A DNA stretch of 64,000 bases. Origin: Chondrus crispus (lineage: Eukaryota; Rhodophyta; Florideophyceae; Gigartinales; Gigartinaceae). Positions within the stretch are counted from its first letter, which is position 1; each line of letters opens with the position of its first letter. Positions 8,362-19,176 of the stretch are shown one piece after another. The notes under the pieces were generated by a model. That model had not been told where the DNA came from. It saw nothing but the letters and a program-made list of their open reading frames with translations, and searched no databases. A program made the position numbers and the translations under genes. Where the stretch lies: assembly GCF_000350225.1 (NCBI RefSeq), contig NW_005179194.1:1-64000 (forward strand). Reading direction: 5' to 3'.

Positions 8362-10485
8362 TCAACGACATCGCGCGTTAGCCATTTTCACAGGGTTAAC
8401 ATCCTCTTCGTCTAGAAATGGCTCAGGGCCATCCTTTGATACTTGCGCGAAGGAATAAGCATCTTTAGACTGGTTCTTGTAGTGTTGTTGTGGTTCCTCA
8501 AGGGTATCTCTTTTTCTGACATCGTGTCCATGACCGATCAAGCCGGTCATTCTGTCGGAAAACCGCGACGGCCGTGTCAGCACCGTGAACATATCAGTGT
8601 CCCTCAGACTTCTTTCTTCTGCAGAACGATACTGTAGGTACGAGTGCCACGAATCAGGTTGGAGCAGGAGAGGTAGAAGTTGTTGCAGCTTCATTCTCCG
8701 ATCATCACAACATTTGATTTGGCTACCGTAGCATTGAACGAATGACACCATCTGGGCTATACAAGGTTGAAAATCGTCAATGGATGGTGGCCTCTCTTTC
8801 TGAATTGGTGTCATGGCGCCTTCATCCCGGGCAGGCGCCTGTCTCTCTCCAGACAAACGTACCGGCTCCACGGGCACGGTAGTCTGTTGAAGCCCATGAC
8901 TCACAGTAGCACTTCGACACGGTCCTGTCACGCAAGTCTTCGCGTCCTGAGAGTTTCGCAGGACGCAAACCGGGGAGGCGTCTAAATCAACATTACCACG
9001 ATAACGCTTGTTTTTGGATTCGAACTCTTCCTTGTACAATAGCTTTCCCGGGCGTGGTCTTTTATGATGCTTTGAGACTTGTCTGCCTTTTGGCCGGGGT
9101 TTCTCTCCGAACACACATCGTGACTGTTTAGGGCAACCGGATACACTTTTTGACGTGCTCGCATTCCGAGCCTTCGCTCGTTCAGTCGACGAAATCAGTC
9201 TTTCTCCGGAGTAGGGACTATCATTCCCGCGAGAACATCCTATTAGAATGTTCTTCGACGTTATGTTTAGACTGCTCCCGCTGGTTTGCGCCGGGACGCT
9301 CGATCCAGCAGCTTCGAGTTGCCATACTATGTCATCGCATGACTGTGTTTCACTTTTATAAACGAAACTTTCGACTCTCCTTTCTTCCTTTTCGGGGCTG
9401 GGATCCCTCGTTACGACCTTTTCGAGACTAGTTTTACCAATTCTCGGCACCTCTGGCAAAGGAATGTCAAGGGCAGCGGTCGCGGAAACAGGTTGTCGTT
9501 CCGCGCCATGGAGAATCGCGGCTGAGGATCGTCGCCTGTGAGAAGATAGTGCTCCTTCACGGTGACAAATTGCATTGCGCTCATAGATTGCCTCATGTAC
9601 AGCGGCCCTATCCTCTTCTAGCACATCTGCTTGTGCCTCATGTACAACGGCCCTATCCTCTTCTAGCACATCTGCTTGTGCTTTGTTGAGGTGCGAATTC
9701 AGCGATGCCCTTTCAGTCAATACAGATGCGGCACGGGAAGGACTATATGCCACATGTGCATATTTCTTGCTTGAAGATAGAGACGGGGCATGCCGCACTG
9801 TGGATGAGACATTGGAGCGGGTTGATATTCTGGGCACAGCTTGCGGACTGGGGGGTTTGTAGGTTGTAGGTTTGAGTGCTGGTGGCAACAGCAGGGAGGT
9901 TGGCCACACTGTAGGCGAGGAATTCCTTGGCTGGGGTGATTGAAATCGCGACCTCCGGTTCAATTCTGGTGCTAAGAAGGCCAACGGCAGCTGTGAAGGC
10001 TCTAAAAGTTCACTCGGACCAAGAAAGGTTTCCGCATCAGAGTGCTTTCGGGCCTTGGGCCGTGACCGTGGAGACGGACTAAATGAGTGCTCCATTCGGG
10101 TTCCTCTTTGGTTTGCGCCGCGAATGTGATGCCTTGATATTGATAACTGCGGTGCTTTCGTGCGAAGTTTGTCCCGCGAATGAGGAAGCGGGGCTGTCCC
10201 TATCGTCGGCTCCGCATTTCGCAATGTGCCAAACAGAACAGGGGACAACTCGTTTGCGTAATAGGAAATAAGTTGCACTTCTCTGGGGAATATGCGAACT
10301 ATCGGACTTTGGTGCACCTCCGGGCTCGGTGGTACTGTGAGAATCCTGAAAGCCGTTGGGTGGGGAAGATTAGTGTACGGCACGGCGGTGTATTCGGCCA
10401 TGACCCAGTCGTCGTCCTTTGTTCCCTCTCCGCAGACTACGAAGTGCATGTCAACTTGGCCTTGTAATGGCATGTTGCGTTGCAT
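8362..10485 (-). CDS. unrecognised 707-aa basic, disordered protein
   Basis: An uninterrupted frame of this length among repeats argues for a real gene, but I recognise no domain. I start it at the first in-frame ATG (10483-10485). The open frame continues 16 codons further on a GTG, and upstream of that a TAG preceded by a pyrimidine-rich run could be a 3' splice site (about 10561-10563), so a 5' exon is possible. The protein is rich in Ser, Pro, Arg and Lys, with basic patches such as KHHKRPRPGK suggesting nuclear localisation. It has an internal 15-residue tandem duplication (QADVLEEDRA core). The C-terminal third has a hydrophobic, possibly folded part (LQQLLPLLLQPDSWHSYLQY). It could be a host nuclear protein or a transposon accessory protein. 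Confidence 0.45.
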   Translation of the reverse strand: MQRNMPLQGQVDMHFVVCGEGTKDDDWVMAEYTAVPYTNLPHPTAFRILTVPPSPEVHQSPIVRIFPREVQLISYYANELSPVLFGTLRNAEPTIGTAPLPHSRDKLRTKAPQLSISRHHIRGANQRGTRMEHSFSPSPRSRPKARKHSDAETFLGPSELLEPSQLPLAFLAPELNRRSRFQSPQPRNSSPTVWPTSLLLPPALKPTTYKPPSPQAVPRISTRSNVSSTVRHAPSLSSSKKYAHVAYSPSRAASVLTERASLNSHLNKAQADVLEEDRAVVHEAQADVLEEDRAAVHEAIYERNAICHREGALSSHRRRSSAAILHGAERQPVSATAALDIPLPEVPRIGKTSLEKVVTRDPSPEKEERRVESFVYKSETQSCDDIVWQLEAAGSSVPAQTSGSSLNITSKNILIGCSRGNDSPYSGERLISSTERAKARNASTSKSVSGCPKQSRCVFGEKPRPKGRQVSKHHKRPRPGKLLYKEEFESKNKRYRGNVDLDASPVCVLRNSQDAKTCVTGPCRSATVSHGLQQTTVPVEPVRLSGERQAPARDEGAMTPIQKERPPSIDDFQPCIAQMVSFVQCYGSQIKCCDDRRMKLQQLLPLLLQPDSWHSYLQYRSAEERSLRDTDMFTVLTRPSRFSDRMTGLIGHGHDVRKRDTLEEPQQHYKNQSKDAYSFAQVSKDGPEPFLDEEDVNPVKMANARCR
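9591..9680. repeat. 45-bp tandem duplication inside the 707-aa ORF
   Basis: Units 9591-9635 and 9636-9680 differ at one base (AGCGG versus AACGG after CCTCATGTAC). The duplication keeps the reading frame and doubles a 15-residue acidic/helical segment. Confidence 0.9.
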
Positions 10486-12424
10486 TAGGTGTTCACTTAT
10501 TGGCAAGGAAAAACGGATTTTCTCGAAGTGCACTGGCGACGGCTCGTCGCTTTGCGGGGACTAGGAGCGCAAGAGAAGCATTCTGAACGGTTGAGGCGCG
10601 AACCAGGACAAGGAAATAGGGACAAGGAAGGGGCATATTCTGCTGCTCTACCATTTGTGCACTTGTAGTGCTGGTACTCTTCTTACAGCTTTCCTCTCTG
10701 CTCACCCTATGCATCGGAAGAGATGAGATCGAATGATTAAAATCCACACTCCAATTCTATGGCAACCGAGTTGCAAGCGACGAAAAAATTAATTTTCCAG
10801 TGCCCCCCCCACACGTGGACAACAGCGAAGGAACTGTGCAGAGGCTGCAATTCCACAATCCGCTTGCCCTCACAAGGCTTTGCCAAAGGTGCACCTATTT
10901 TACCCCTCACGGGTAATTGCATGGCCACGTGTTCCGCCCTGTTGTTGCACGTTGTGCTTCACGTGTCCGCGTGTACAGGTCTGGAAGGTCCAGCAATGTC
11001 GGTCGCAGTGGAAGGGCATGCAGCCCAAAGCTTTTGTGCAAGTACGAGGGAAAGGGCAATTTGCAGGCCGATTCTCAAAGGGTCCTGTATAGCATAGATT
11101 TTCAACGGTATTGGCGACCGTTGCGCATACCGACACAAGTGGTGTCGGTTTACTTGTAAGTTGCCATACGCAGTGGCTAGTTCAAATGCAATGGACTGAT
11201 AAGAGGAAGATACAAATCGAGGTGTAGAGGAAGGCAGAAAAATATAGAGAGCGGCTGCGAGGCTCTGGCTGATTGCGCCTTCCCACTGTGTTCGTAGAGT
11301 TATGCTTTCCTTCACTACCGCGGCACATCCATGGATGTCACACCTGTACACTTCAGTACACTATCACATATTTGATGTGGCAGCACATGATTCACAGCGG
11401 CGATTGCTGAGTCGGGGCCGGTCCACGCTTGCAACGGGCTGGGAGCGGCCGCGGCGGTCCTAGTGCTGTACAAGTACAGTAACGGTACCGTACACGCCAA
11501 TATCATTAAAGGGGTCAATTATTTGTACAGGAGTTGGAACTCCTGTACGAAAACTAGACGGCGTTCTGCATCACAGAAGCAGGCTTCACGTAAACTTTAC
11601 TGTACCAGGGTACCGTGTGATGGGAAAGCACCCGTAGCGAGGCATGACTGTCTTGATCCTGGAGCAGATCTCTGCAGTGCGATGCGCTGGTGTATGGGTT
11701 GTGGAATTGTGGGAGAATTGGTGCGTCTTTGTCGATGCGGCGATGGTTGAGGTATGAGAAGGGAGGATACTAAGGATACTGAATTACAGTTCGCACTCCG
11801 GTGCACTATTTACGTCGGCGGCGGCGACGGCCGCTCTGTGACCTCGCGCCCTCCGGGTTGTCGGAATATAGCAAAGTCTAAGAGTCGTTCTCTACTTTGC
11901 TCGCCCCTCGGCGTGCGGCCGAGGCTCCGGCGCTGGCGGCCCCTGCCGCCACAGAAGCGGCAGGGGCCTAATGGGTGTGACGAAGGAGGGCGGTGTCGGA
12001 CGAAACTAATGACCACTAAGTGGTCTCGGCGTTAGCCGGGATCTACAAGGGTGAGCGCGGTCTGGTAGCCCGAGTAAACTTTACCTTTCTCTAACTCTCT
12101 TTTGCTTGTCTCGGGACCAGATCGACGGTCTTCGGACGAGCGTGAAAGTCAGCAATGAGAGCTGTGGCTGTGGCACGCACGAAAATTTAGTGGTTAATCC
12201 CGGAAATACTTTCAGAGCTTGTGTCTTTCGCTACTACAGTACTGTAAATGCTTTATTCAATGACTATTGTTGCTTGTTCTATACAGTACTACAGTACTGT
12301 ATTGAGAACAAATGCAAATACTGTACCCTTTATTCCAAGCGTGACACCTGGACGTTCTCTGAGATGGCATTCGCTCAAAAGGATTGAATAAAGGAACTTC
12401 GGTACCCTTTAGGGTAATATACTG
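10486..12424. other. intergenic, no gene seen; GTAC palindromes and a hairpin
   Basis: All ORFs here are short, overlap in several frames, and show no domain. The stretch has GC-rich blocks (11820-11990) and palindromes built on GTAC, for example around 11466-11490 and 12236-12301. A perfect 12-bp inverted repeat with a 7-base loop lies at 11938-11968. Confidence 0.5.
11938..11968. repeat. GC-rich perfect hairpin
   Basis: GGCCCCTGCCGC (11938-11949) is followed, after CACAGAA, by its exact reverse complement (11957-11968). The function is unknown. Confidence 0.7.
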
Positions 12425-12426
12425 TA

Positions 12427-13276
12427 CAAGGGGGGACGCGCAATAGTGCCGCTTTCATTATTGCCACCCTCGAATTAGTGCCGCAAAAACCGGCAGACAC
12501 AAGTTCTGCCACGTGTCATGCACGACGTCGTCATCGCCCACTCCTCATGCGCCTCAGCTCAATTGGTGATGGCACCTCACTCAAAGACCCTAACATGATT
12601 CCTGAAAAGATCGCCAAAGCGAAGCGTACGCGCCTTACGATTGCACAGAAAATCGAGGTTGGGCATCTGCTGCAGGTCGGGAATGCGAATACCACAGTAA
12701 TGCGTCAGTTCAAAATTTCAGATCGAACCATCCGAAACATCAAACGCTCTCTTCCTTCACTCCAACAAATTGTGACCAAAACCGCTGCAACGCTCAGAAC
12801 AAAGACGTTGCACCCTGCGATGTGGAGGAATGGATTGAGATCGAGACTAATGAGCTTGTGGCAGAAGCTTCTATTAGTGATGCTTGCGATTCAATACATT
12901 ATGGTGGAGAGCTACAGAATCAGTCTGCCAGTGATGCTATGATGGATGATTGTGTGGCAGAAGGCGAGTGTGAAATTACGGAGAGGCGGGCAGTACCGAG
13001 TGCTGTAGTGCTAGCAAGGTTGTTTGGGTCTTTGGAGAGTCTGGGTGTGGAGTGCGATATGAGCAATGCCTTATCGCACTTGAGGTCCGCAAAACGAGCT
13101 TTTCTAGAACCTACTAGCTAGGCATGAGAGACTGGGTCAAAGGCAACAACAGCAGACTCTAATACTGTAACAGAGTTCTGGCCGGGTAGTGGTTCTGCCA
13201 TCTGATTGTGCCGCTCCGAATTAGTGCCGTAATATTAGTCCTTACACGCGGCGGCACTAATGCGTAGGGTCGACTG
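12427..13276 (+). mobile_element. pogo-like deletion-derivative transposon, copy 1
   Basis: The element is flanked by TA (12425-12426 and 13277-13278). Its terminal inverted repeats are related to those of 25183-26332: the right end read inward is CAGTCGACCCTACGCATTAG followed by TGCCGC. The left end is CAAGGGGGGACGCGCAATAG followed by TGCCGC. Subterminal repeats of the type ATTAGTGCCGC recur inside. TA duplication and CAG ends are the rule for the pogo/Tigger branch of Tc1/mariner. The element is 850 bp, too short for a full transposase. Confidence 0.75.
12547..13121 (+). pseudogene. pogo-like transposase remnant, HTH plus C-terminus
   Basis: The frame from the ATG at 12547 holds a CENP-B/psq-type helix-turn-helix, with key stretch KRTRLTIAQKIEVGHLLQ followed by VMRQFKISDRTIRNIK. 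After about 12,830 the sense frame switches to one that encodes an acidic segment and ends RSAKRAFLEPTS at 13121. This tail matches the tail of copy 2 (RSAKRAFL shared), so it is the transposase C-terminus. The second DNA-binding half and the whole DDE catalytic domain are absent, so the element is an internal deletion and cannot encode its own transposase. Confidence 0.7.
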
Positions 13277-13278
13277 TA

Positions 13279-14369
13279 CCGATAAGGTACAGTATCCGGT
13301 GCAACACTGCTGCACAGAAGTAAAGTACCAAGGGTACAGTACCGAAAACGATTGTAACTAAATATGCGCAGTGTCGGATAGGAAGGCGTTGCCTACCTTG
13401 TCGGCGGAATAGTTCATTAATAGTTCCCTTTCAGTTGCCAACTTCGGAAGAGTTGACGAATGGAAGGCGCAGGCCGTGCGGTACTACTACTGTAATGCAA
13501 AGCTTTAGCTACATAGTCCGGGATGCGAAAGCAGTTTGAGGCCGGTTCCATAAAGTCATCCAACGACTTCGGGCGATGCCCTAGCTGGAGAAATACTCTA
13601 ACAAAACCAGTCGAGTAAGGGGGTTTCCTGTGTGTCGGAAAAAGCAGTGAAGATAAGCTATGAAGACGCTCCGAAACGTTTTTATACTACCACGGAACAC
13701 TTCTTTCCGCAAAAGGAGATAACAGAATGCTGCTGTTGGCTGGCAGCGATACATCTACTTTTCCAGGTGGCTTCTCTTTAATATTCGAAAACTGGCAGAC
13801 GAGCTGTGTGAGTGAGTCATTTACAAGTCAAGGAAACAGAGCGCGAAATAAGAAGAACAGTACACAAGTTAAACTATCGAGTTCACTGTCTTTTGCTCAG
13901 GTGTGATGACCATATTAACAGTGTCGTCTTTAACAGTAAAAACGACCCCCATACTTCGACTGCGCTGCAACTGACTATTAAAACTCGATTTTACTAACTC
14001 TTATGGAGCACGTTGTCATTAAAAGGACAATACTGGGGTCCGCGTTTTGTTGTGATTCGGATTCGTACTGGTTCGCATGTGAAACAGAACCTCCATACCG
14101 CTTCGCCGAGACTTTCACTGGCCGCAGCGCCCTATGTCCGCTCCTGCCAACATCTTCGGACACCTGAAAAGTCCCCGACAAACCACCGGCGGGCAAGTTG
14201 TGAGACATGCAATTTGAGGGCAAAAACCAAAAGAACTACAGTTTTCAACACAACAGGCAGCGACTAAAAACATGTGCTGTAGATATGGTATGCAAATATC
14301 ATATATAGGGGTTTATATAGCATGTAAAGACGCACACGAAACAAATACGGCACACAGTCCCTAAAACAC
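13279..14369. other. intergenic, no gene seen
   Basis: Only short ORFs without domains are present. The AT-rich segment at about 14275-14340 (ATATCATATATAGG, TTTATATAG) lies just 3' of the iron permease gene on its minus-strand sense and probably belongs to its 3' end. Confidence 0.5.
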
Positions 14370-15881
14370 TTAGATCACTTCCGCAACAGGGGCTTCAGGG
14401 GCCATATCGTTCATCTCATTAGAAGCATTCGCGCCATTCTCAATGCTCTCCGAGTCCTTGACATACACAGTGTTGTCGTCCATGTACGTGCCATCTGAAC
14501 CAACGTTCATCGCGTACAGGACCAGCAGCAACGACAAGGCACCGAAGAAATAGGTAGTAACCACGATTGAGAATGACAAGGCGGTAAGCGACGGCCAGCT
14601 TGACTTCAGGCGATTTGTCTCAACAAAGTCGCCGTCGAAAATGAGTCCGAAGAAGAAGAAAACATCCATTCCACAATTTGCTTCATCCCTGCCGATGCAT
14701 TCCATCTCGACTAGGTGCATGACAAGCATGAAAATAGTTAACACTCCAAAGCCAATTCCACTTCCAAGAGTAAGCACACGTCGGAGCGGGGCAAGGAACT
14801 TCAAGAGCTTGAGCGTTATGTCAAACACGGCAAGATTACAAGCAACGGACAAGATGAATGCGAGAGTCATAGAAAGAGTTCCCACCCACGTGACGTTAAT
14901 GAGGGTGTAGACAAAACCAACGAAACTGAACAAGAGGGAAAGAAGAGCGAAGCTTTGGGTGTAGCTCCTGACCTTTGACCTGCTTGCGCGGATGAGGCTC
15001 CAGTTGATGACCACGAAAATGGCAATGACAATGAGCCAGTAGGCAAAATAGGTCGCCCACTCGATGAAGGTGGGCTTGTCCTGGTAACCGAATAGCGCTC
15101 GAAGCATGGCGAAGAATTCATTTTCGCCGTCATCACAGCAGAACTCGGTAGACCAAAGCGGATGGTTGTACCAGTCACGCACCTCGGGGTCTTCTACCTT
15201 CCAAGTGCCGAAGGCATCGATCTCTTGGATCTCGTGGAAAGCATGACTGACCAATCCAGCGGCGAAGCCGATGAGAATTAGTCCACTAATAGTGAAGAAC
15301 TTAACAATGTCCAATTCCAAGAGACCCTTGAAGACGAGGTAGCTGATAGCAAGTCCTACAAGAAGAGCGAGAATTCCTGGCAAGGGAATGGCCTTCCAGC
15401 CACCCTGGTCATCCGCCTTAGAACTACCAATGAGGAAAATCACGGTCTCGATACCCTCGCGAAGAACCTGAACGAAGACCATGAGGAAAATTGATAGACG
15501 CCTCTTGGAATCGCTTTCGTCACTGTCGATAATGTTGTCGAGCTTCTTCTCCATGTTTGTTTGGAGAGCCTTGCCCATGGCCATCATCCAGATGATCATC
15601 CATGTGAGTAGGGCGGCGGCGATGAGGAAGGCAACGCCCTCGAAAGTCTTCTCAGCCTTACCTGCGAATCCTTGTTCTCCACTAATCCAAAAGGCAATAC
15701 CAAGACCCAAACCGACGGCCACTGAAACAGCTACACCTGCACCAGCACCAATCCAGACCCATGTATTGTACTGAGTGGCACCGATCTTACTAAGGTAGGC
15801 AAGAACGATACCGACGACGAGGCATGCTTCCAGGACCTCTCGAAGCACAAGGAAGAACGCAGGAATGGAAAAGACCGTCAT
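14370..15881 (-). CDS. FTR1: FTR1-family high-affinity iron permease
   Basis: This is a 503-aa polytopic membrane protein that would move ferric iron across the plasma membrane or a vacuolar membrane, in fungi together with a multicopper oxidase. The two hallmark iron-binding REXXE motifs are present: REVLE at residues 14-18 in the first membrane helix and REGIE at 141-145. Several further hydrophobic helices follow, and a polar tail rich in Asn and Glu ends the protein. The open frame extends 22 codons upstream but begins on TTG. The ATG chosen (15879-15881) gives the short N-terminus usual for the family. A large loop between residues of about 240 and 280 holds paired Cys (FCCDDGE) and is longer than I recall from yeast. 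No partner oxidase gene is next to it. Confidence 0.9.
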   Translation of the reverse strand: MTVFSIPAFFLVLREVLEACLVVGIVLAYLSKIGATQYNTWVWIGAGAGVAVSVAVGLGLGIAFWISGEQGFAGKAEKTFEGVAFLIAAALLTWMIIWMMAMGKALQTNMEKKLDNIIDSDESDSKRRLSIFLMVFVQVLREGIETVIFLIGSSKADDQGGWKAIPLPGILALLVGLAISYLVFKGLLELDIVKFFTISGLILIGFAAGLVSHAFHEIQEIDAFGTWKVEDPEVRDWYNHPLWSTEFCCDDGENEFFAMLRALFGYQDKPTFIEWATYFAYWLIVIAIFVVINWSLIRASRSKVRSYTQSFALLSLLFSFVGFVYTLINVTWVGTLSMTLAFILSVACNLAVFDITLKLLKFLAPLRRVLTLGSGIGFGVLTIFMLVMHLVEMECIGRDEANCGMDVFFFFGLIFDGDFVETNRLKSSWPSLTALSFSIVVTTYFFGALSLLLVLYAMNVGSDGTYMDDNTVYVKDSESIENGANASNEMNDMAPEAPVAEVI

Positions 15882-16060
15882 TTTGGGTTGTCGTGATCTT
15901 GAGGGCGTGGGGGCGAGCTTGAACAGTGGAGAGGGGAGGAACGACAAGTATAGCGGCGAGAAGAAGGAAGTTCGTTTAATAGTGAAAAGGCAGTCTCTTG
16001 TAATTACTGAGAACCGGGTTTATTAGGGTTGTTTACGCATTTGCAGTTTTACGGTGGTAT

Positions 16061-16077
16061 GGGGGGGGGGGGGGGGG
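16061..16077 (+). repeat. homopolymer G17
   Basis: This is an uninterrupted run of 17 G, 180 bases upstream of the FTR1 start on the opposite strand (a C-run in the sense of that gene). It is slippage-prone, so its length may be an assembly estimate. Confidence 0.9.
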
Positions 16078-16745
16078 CGGCTGCGGCATTTGTTTTCCGG
16101 TGTTTGCACCCTGAACAGTATAATACAAAGGCTTGGGAGATGAGGGATAGACGGGGACTCAGCGAGCTCAACCTCTGTGGGTTGCGGTACTGTACTACAG
16201 TACACTGATGCAATCCTCATCATGGCGTTACCTGTGGCGTGATGCCGCGCGACTCCACGTGATGCCGTGCGACTTCATGCGGTTGTACGGCAGGTGGGTC
16301 GAGGTTTGCAAGCGACAAGGATACTGGCTGGCCGAAGCATTACTATTCAACCCGTCAATCTTGGACATGACGCAGGAAAGCAGGGTCATGGCCAAGGGTG
16401 TGAGGTGGAGCGAAAGGTGGAAGTCATTCGAGACAGACCAACGGGGCTTCCACCGCGGTGCGCTGTCAAGTGAGTGAGATTCTTGCGGATGAAGTGCAGC
16501 TGACCTGCGGCAATGCGCCGGCTTCCCGGCAGCGGATCCTGAGTTTCGTGCTTGCCCCTGCGGACCATGCCGCAACAGCGGCAACTTTATATGAAAACGA
16601 TATTATTGACTTCAAGAGCGTGTTGCCTGGGTGTAATTCAACTGTTGATTGCACTAAACAGATCGGGCCAGTTTAATCACAAGGGCGACGACCCGCTGCT
16701 CCTACTGTGACCCCAGTCATAGTTTTTTCACGAAATCTAAAGGTA

Positions 16746-17498
16746 CACAGTGCCATCTTTGTTAGTGCCAGCTCCGATATAGTGCTACCCTTCTGCAGGT
16801 GGCACGAATTTTGAGCCAAAAACGAAGGGTCTCCAGAGAGGCGTTTATGGCTGCGAAAAAGGAGGAAGTCAATGCGACGGCTCGGCAGCTATACTAATTT
16901 TGGAAATAACAGAAATGCTCAATTAGAGTTGAGTCTTTAGTGGAGATGTAAAGTATGAGTGATGGCTGTTGCGTCGAATTGCGCCCTGTGCACCTTTCCC
17001 TCTCCGAATTTTGCGCTGCGAAACCGTCGAGGCTCCACTTGTACTCTATGCAATAGATGCTCCACGCGTTACTTCCTATATGCGTTTTCCCTCGTCACTA
17101 CCGACATCTTCTAGACTGATCTATCGCGCGCGTCTTCGGAATCTTATACCACGCCTGACTAGCTGCGGGCGAAGAGAGAGGGTAGCACTTCAGTAAACAC
17201 CACCCACTTCGTATTCACACGACTTGCTCAACCCCTCACCCTGCGAGTGCATCTACGCATCCGGGCGCCTCGCTCTATCTCATACCTCACCCGTGCCTCT
17301 GCCACCACCGGCCCCTGGCACGAGGTCTTTACTCGTAACGTGCGCATCCCAGTTGCGCGTCAATGGCGTCCTGCGAGCGGTCTTTCTGAGCAGTGCTGCA
17401 AAAAAAGCCGTAAATCTCATTATCTTAATGGTGCCTAGTTTGATATAGTGCTGTTTTTGGCCCACTGCCACCGGGTAACACTATATTGCGACCCCCTG
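16746..17498. mobile_element. candidate degenerate pogo-like miniature element
   Basis: TA dinucleotides at 16744-16745 and 17499-17500 bracket ends that share, read inward, an ATATAGTG(C/T)TACCC box near each end. The right end reads inward CAGGGGGTCGCAATATAGTG, reminiscent of the pogo-like ends elsewhere in the window. The left end (CACAGTGCCATC) matches poorly. No transposase sequence was seen inside. Confidence 0.3.
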
Positions 17499-18180
17499 TA
17501 CTGTAGTCGAAAGTTGCCCCTATTTCGACAGCCTTTCACCGCCAGCATGACCATTGTGTAGAAATGGGTCGCCCTATACCGTGCTGCACGCAAAACCACG
17601 AGACATGTTTTTGCTCCGCCTTGGAGAGCTTCGTTTTCTTATTTTTCTTCATTAATATTCAATCCTCAAAAAACTGTACAGCAATGTTCTGTCCATTGAA
17701 TTGTCCATATCGATCGATCTCTCTTGTGATCGATCGGCTAGTTTGCCCCTTTTTCTATCGTTTGTAAACTGAGAGAGATCGCCCCTGCGCACAGCAAGAG
17801 CATGGCCGTACTGCGCAGGACATCTCTTTCTATCACTTTGTTCCGTATCATACTGTGCACGCTCTTACTGTACAGTACATGCTTTTACTGTACAGTAGTT
17901 AACTTGTTCCACACACTTCAGCGGCTCTGTAAGGCAACGTCTTTGTAAGCACTATCTTACAGTAATGGAATCGTGCTGGCGTCGTCGCTTTCTATGACCA
18001 CCCGTTGCCTGCACTGCTTCCGGCAGCATCTCTTCTCGCTCTGCGTGTTCCTGTCCTCCTCGCGCCCCAACTCACGTCTTGGTTGGCCTGGAAACTTACC
18101 TTCCCAAGTGATCAACGGCATCTCGAGGCAGTGACTCTGTCAACGTCGAAAATCTTCTTGCTTCCCTCCCACTGTCACAC

Positions 18181-18999
18181 ATGATGGTGCGTTCCCTCCT
18201 TACATTTGTTCCGAAGCCACCCTTGCTTCTCTCCAACAAACCTATCCTTCCATTAACCGCTTTGGTATGTCGGCACCGATCCACCTGGCGGTGTGCCACA
18301 AATTCCCCAGCTCCTGGCCCTCCTTCCACACCTCTTGCCTCGACCAAATCCGCATCAACCCCGTCAGTCCACAATCACTATCGTCCTGCCCGTTGCGCCT
18401 CTATATCAAGACAAACCCGAGAAACCTCGGTCTCAGTCACGGTTGACCTCGACGGCACGGGCCAATGTGACGTTCAGACTGGCATCCCCTTCCTCGATCA
18501 CATGCTTCATCAGCTCTCCTCACACGGTCTTCTCGACCTCCATATCCGCGCCGATGGCGATTACTGGATCGATGATCACCACACCAACGAGGATGTCGGC
18601 ATCACTCTCGGTATGGCTATCGCAAAGGCTTTGGGTGATAAAAAGGGTATTCGAAGGTTTGGTCATTTCGTCGCCCCGCTGGATGAAAGCCTGATCGAAG
18701 TGGTTCTGGATTTCTCTGGGAGACCTCATGTCGAGTATGGGCTACAGATTCCTACTGAAAAGGTTGGCAAGTACGATACGCAGCTTGTCAGGGAGTTTTA
18801 CATGGCAGTCGCTGGCAATGCTCAGATGACGCTTCACGTTAACCAGCGTGCTGGGTTGAACAGCCATCATATCATTGAGGCTAGTTTTAAGGCGTTCGCG
18901 AGGGCAATGCGAATGGCTGTTGAGCTCGATCCGAGAAGGTTGGACTCTATTCCCAGCTCCAAAGGTGCTTTGACTGATGACGTTGCTCTTCAGAATTGA
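18181..18999 (+). CDS. HIS3: imidazoleglycerol-phosphate dehydratase, probably plastid-targeted
   Basis: This 272-aa enzyme carries out the sixth step of histidine biosynthesis, dehydrating imidazole glycerol phosphate to imidazole acetol phosphate. The family core starts near residue 78 ([11 protein letters not shown]). The metal-ligand His clusters are all visible: [19 protein letters not shown], and [12 protein letters not shown], with FSGRPH between. The first 70 or so residues are rich in Ser, Pro, Thr and Arg with few acids, which fits a transit peptide. The core length (about 195 aa) is normal. The gene is single-exon and starts ATGATG. It is convergent with the alpha/beta hydrolase, the stops being about 180 bases apart. 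Confidence 0.95.
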   Translation: MMVRSLLTFVPKPPLLLSNKPILPLTALVCRHRSTWRCATNSPAPGPPSTPLASTKSASTPSVHNHYRPARCASISRQTRETSVSVTVDLDGTGQCDVQTGIPFLDHMLHQLSSHGLLDLHIRADGDYWIDDHHTNEDVGITLGMAIAKALGDKKGIRRFGHFVAPLDESLIEVVLDFSGRPHVEYGLQIPTEKVGKYDTQLVREFYMAVAGNAQMTLHVNQRAGLNSHHIIEASFKAFARAMRMAVELDPRRLDSIPSSKGALTDDVALQN

Positions 19000-19176
19000 T
19001 GCACCTCTCGCCTCGTGATAGCAGTTGTCTACCAACTTTGTACAATGACATCATCTTCATCCCTCTTACATACAAGCCAAGAGACTGGGAGTCGTTTTTG
19101 AAATTTCCTTTCATCTTGTTCTTTCACAGGCTCCAGTGCAGAGGCAACGCACGCCCTGACGACTCTTTGTTCCCGT

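Larger units (their letters stand above)
15882..18180. other. intergenic, no gene seen; G-run and a candidate miniature element
   Basis: This 2.3-kb stretch lies between the divergently read FTR1 and HIS3-like genes and must hold both promoters. It contains a run of 17 G (16061-16077), a candidate TA-flanked miniature transposon (16746-17498) and GTAC palindromes (about 17868-17897). No ORF with a recognisable domain is present. Confidence 0.5.

Noticed and set aside
15882..15947. 22-codon N-terminal extension of the iron permease
   Set aside because: The extension begins on TTG and the ATG at 15881 gives the family-typical N-terminus just before the first REXXE helix.
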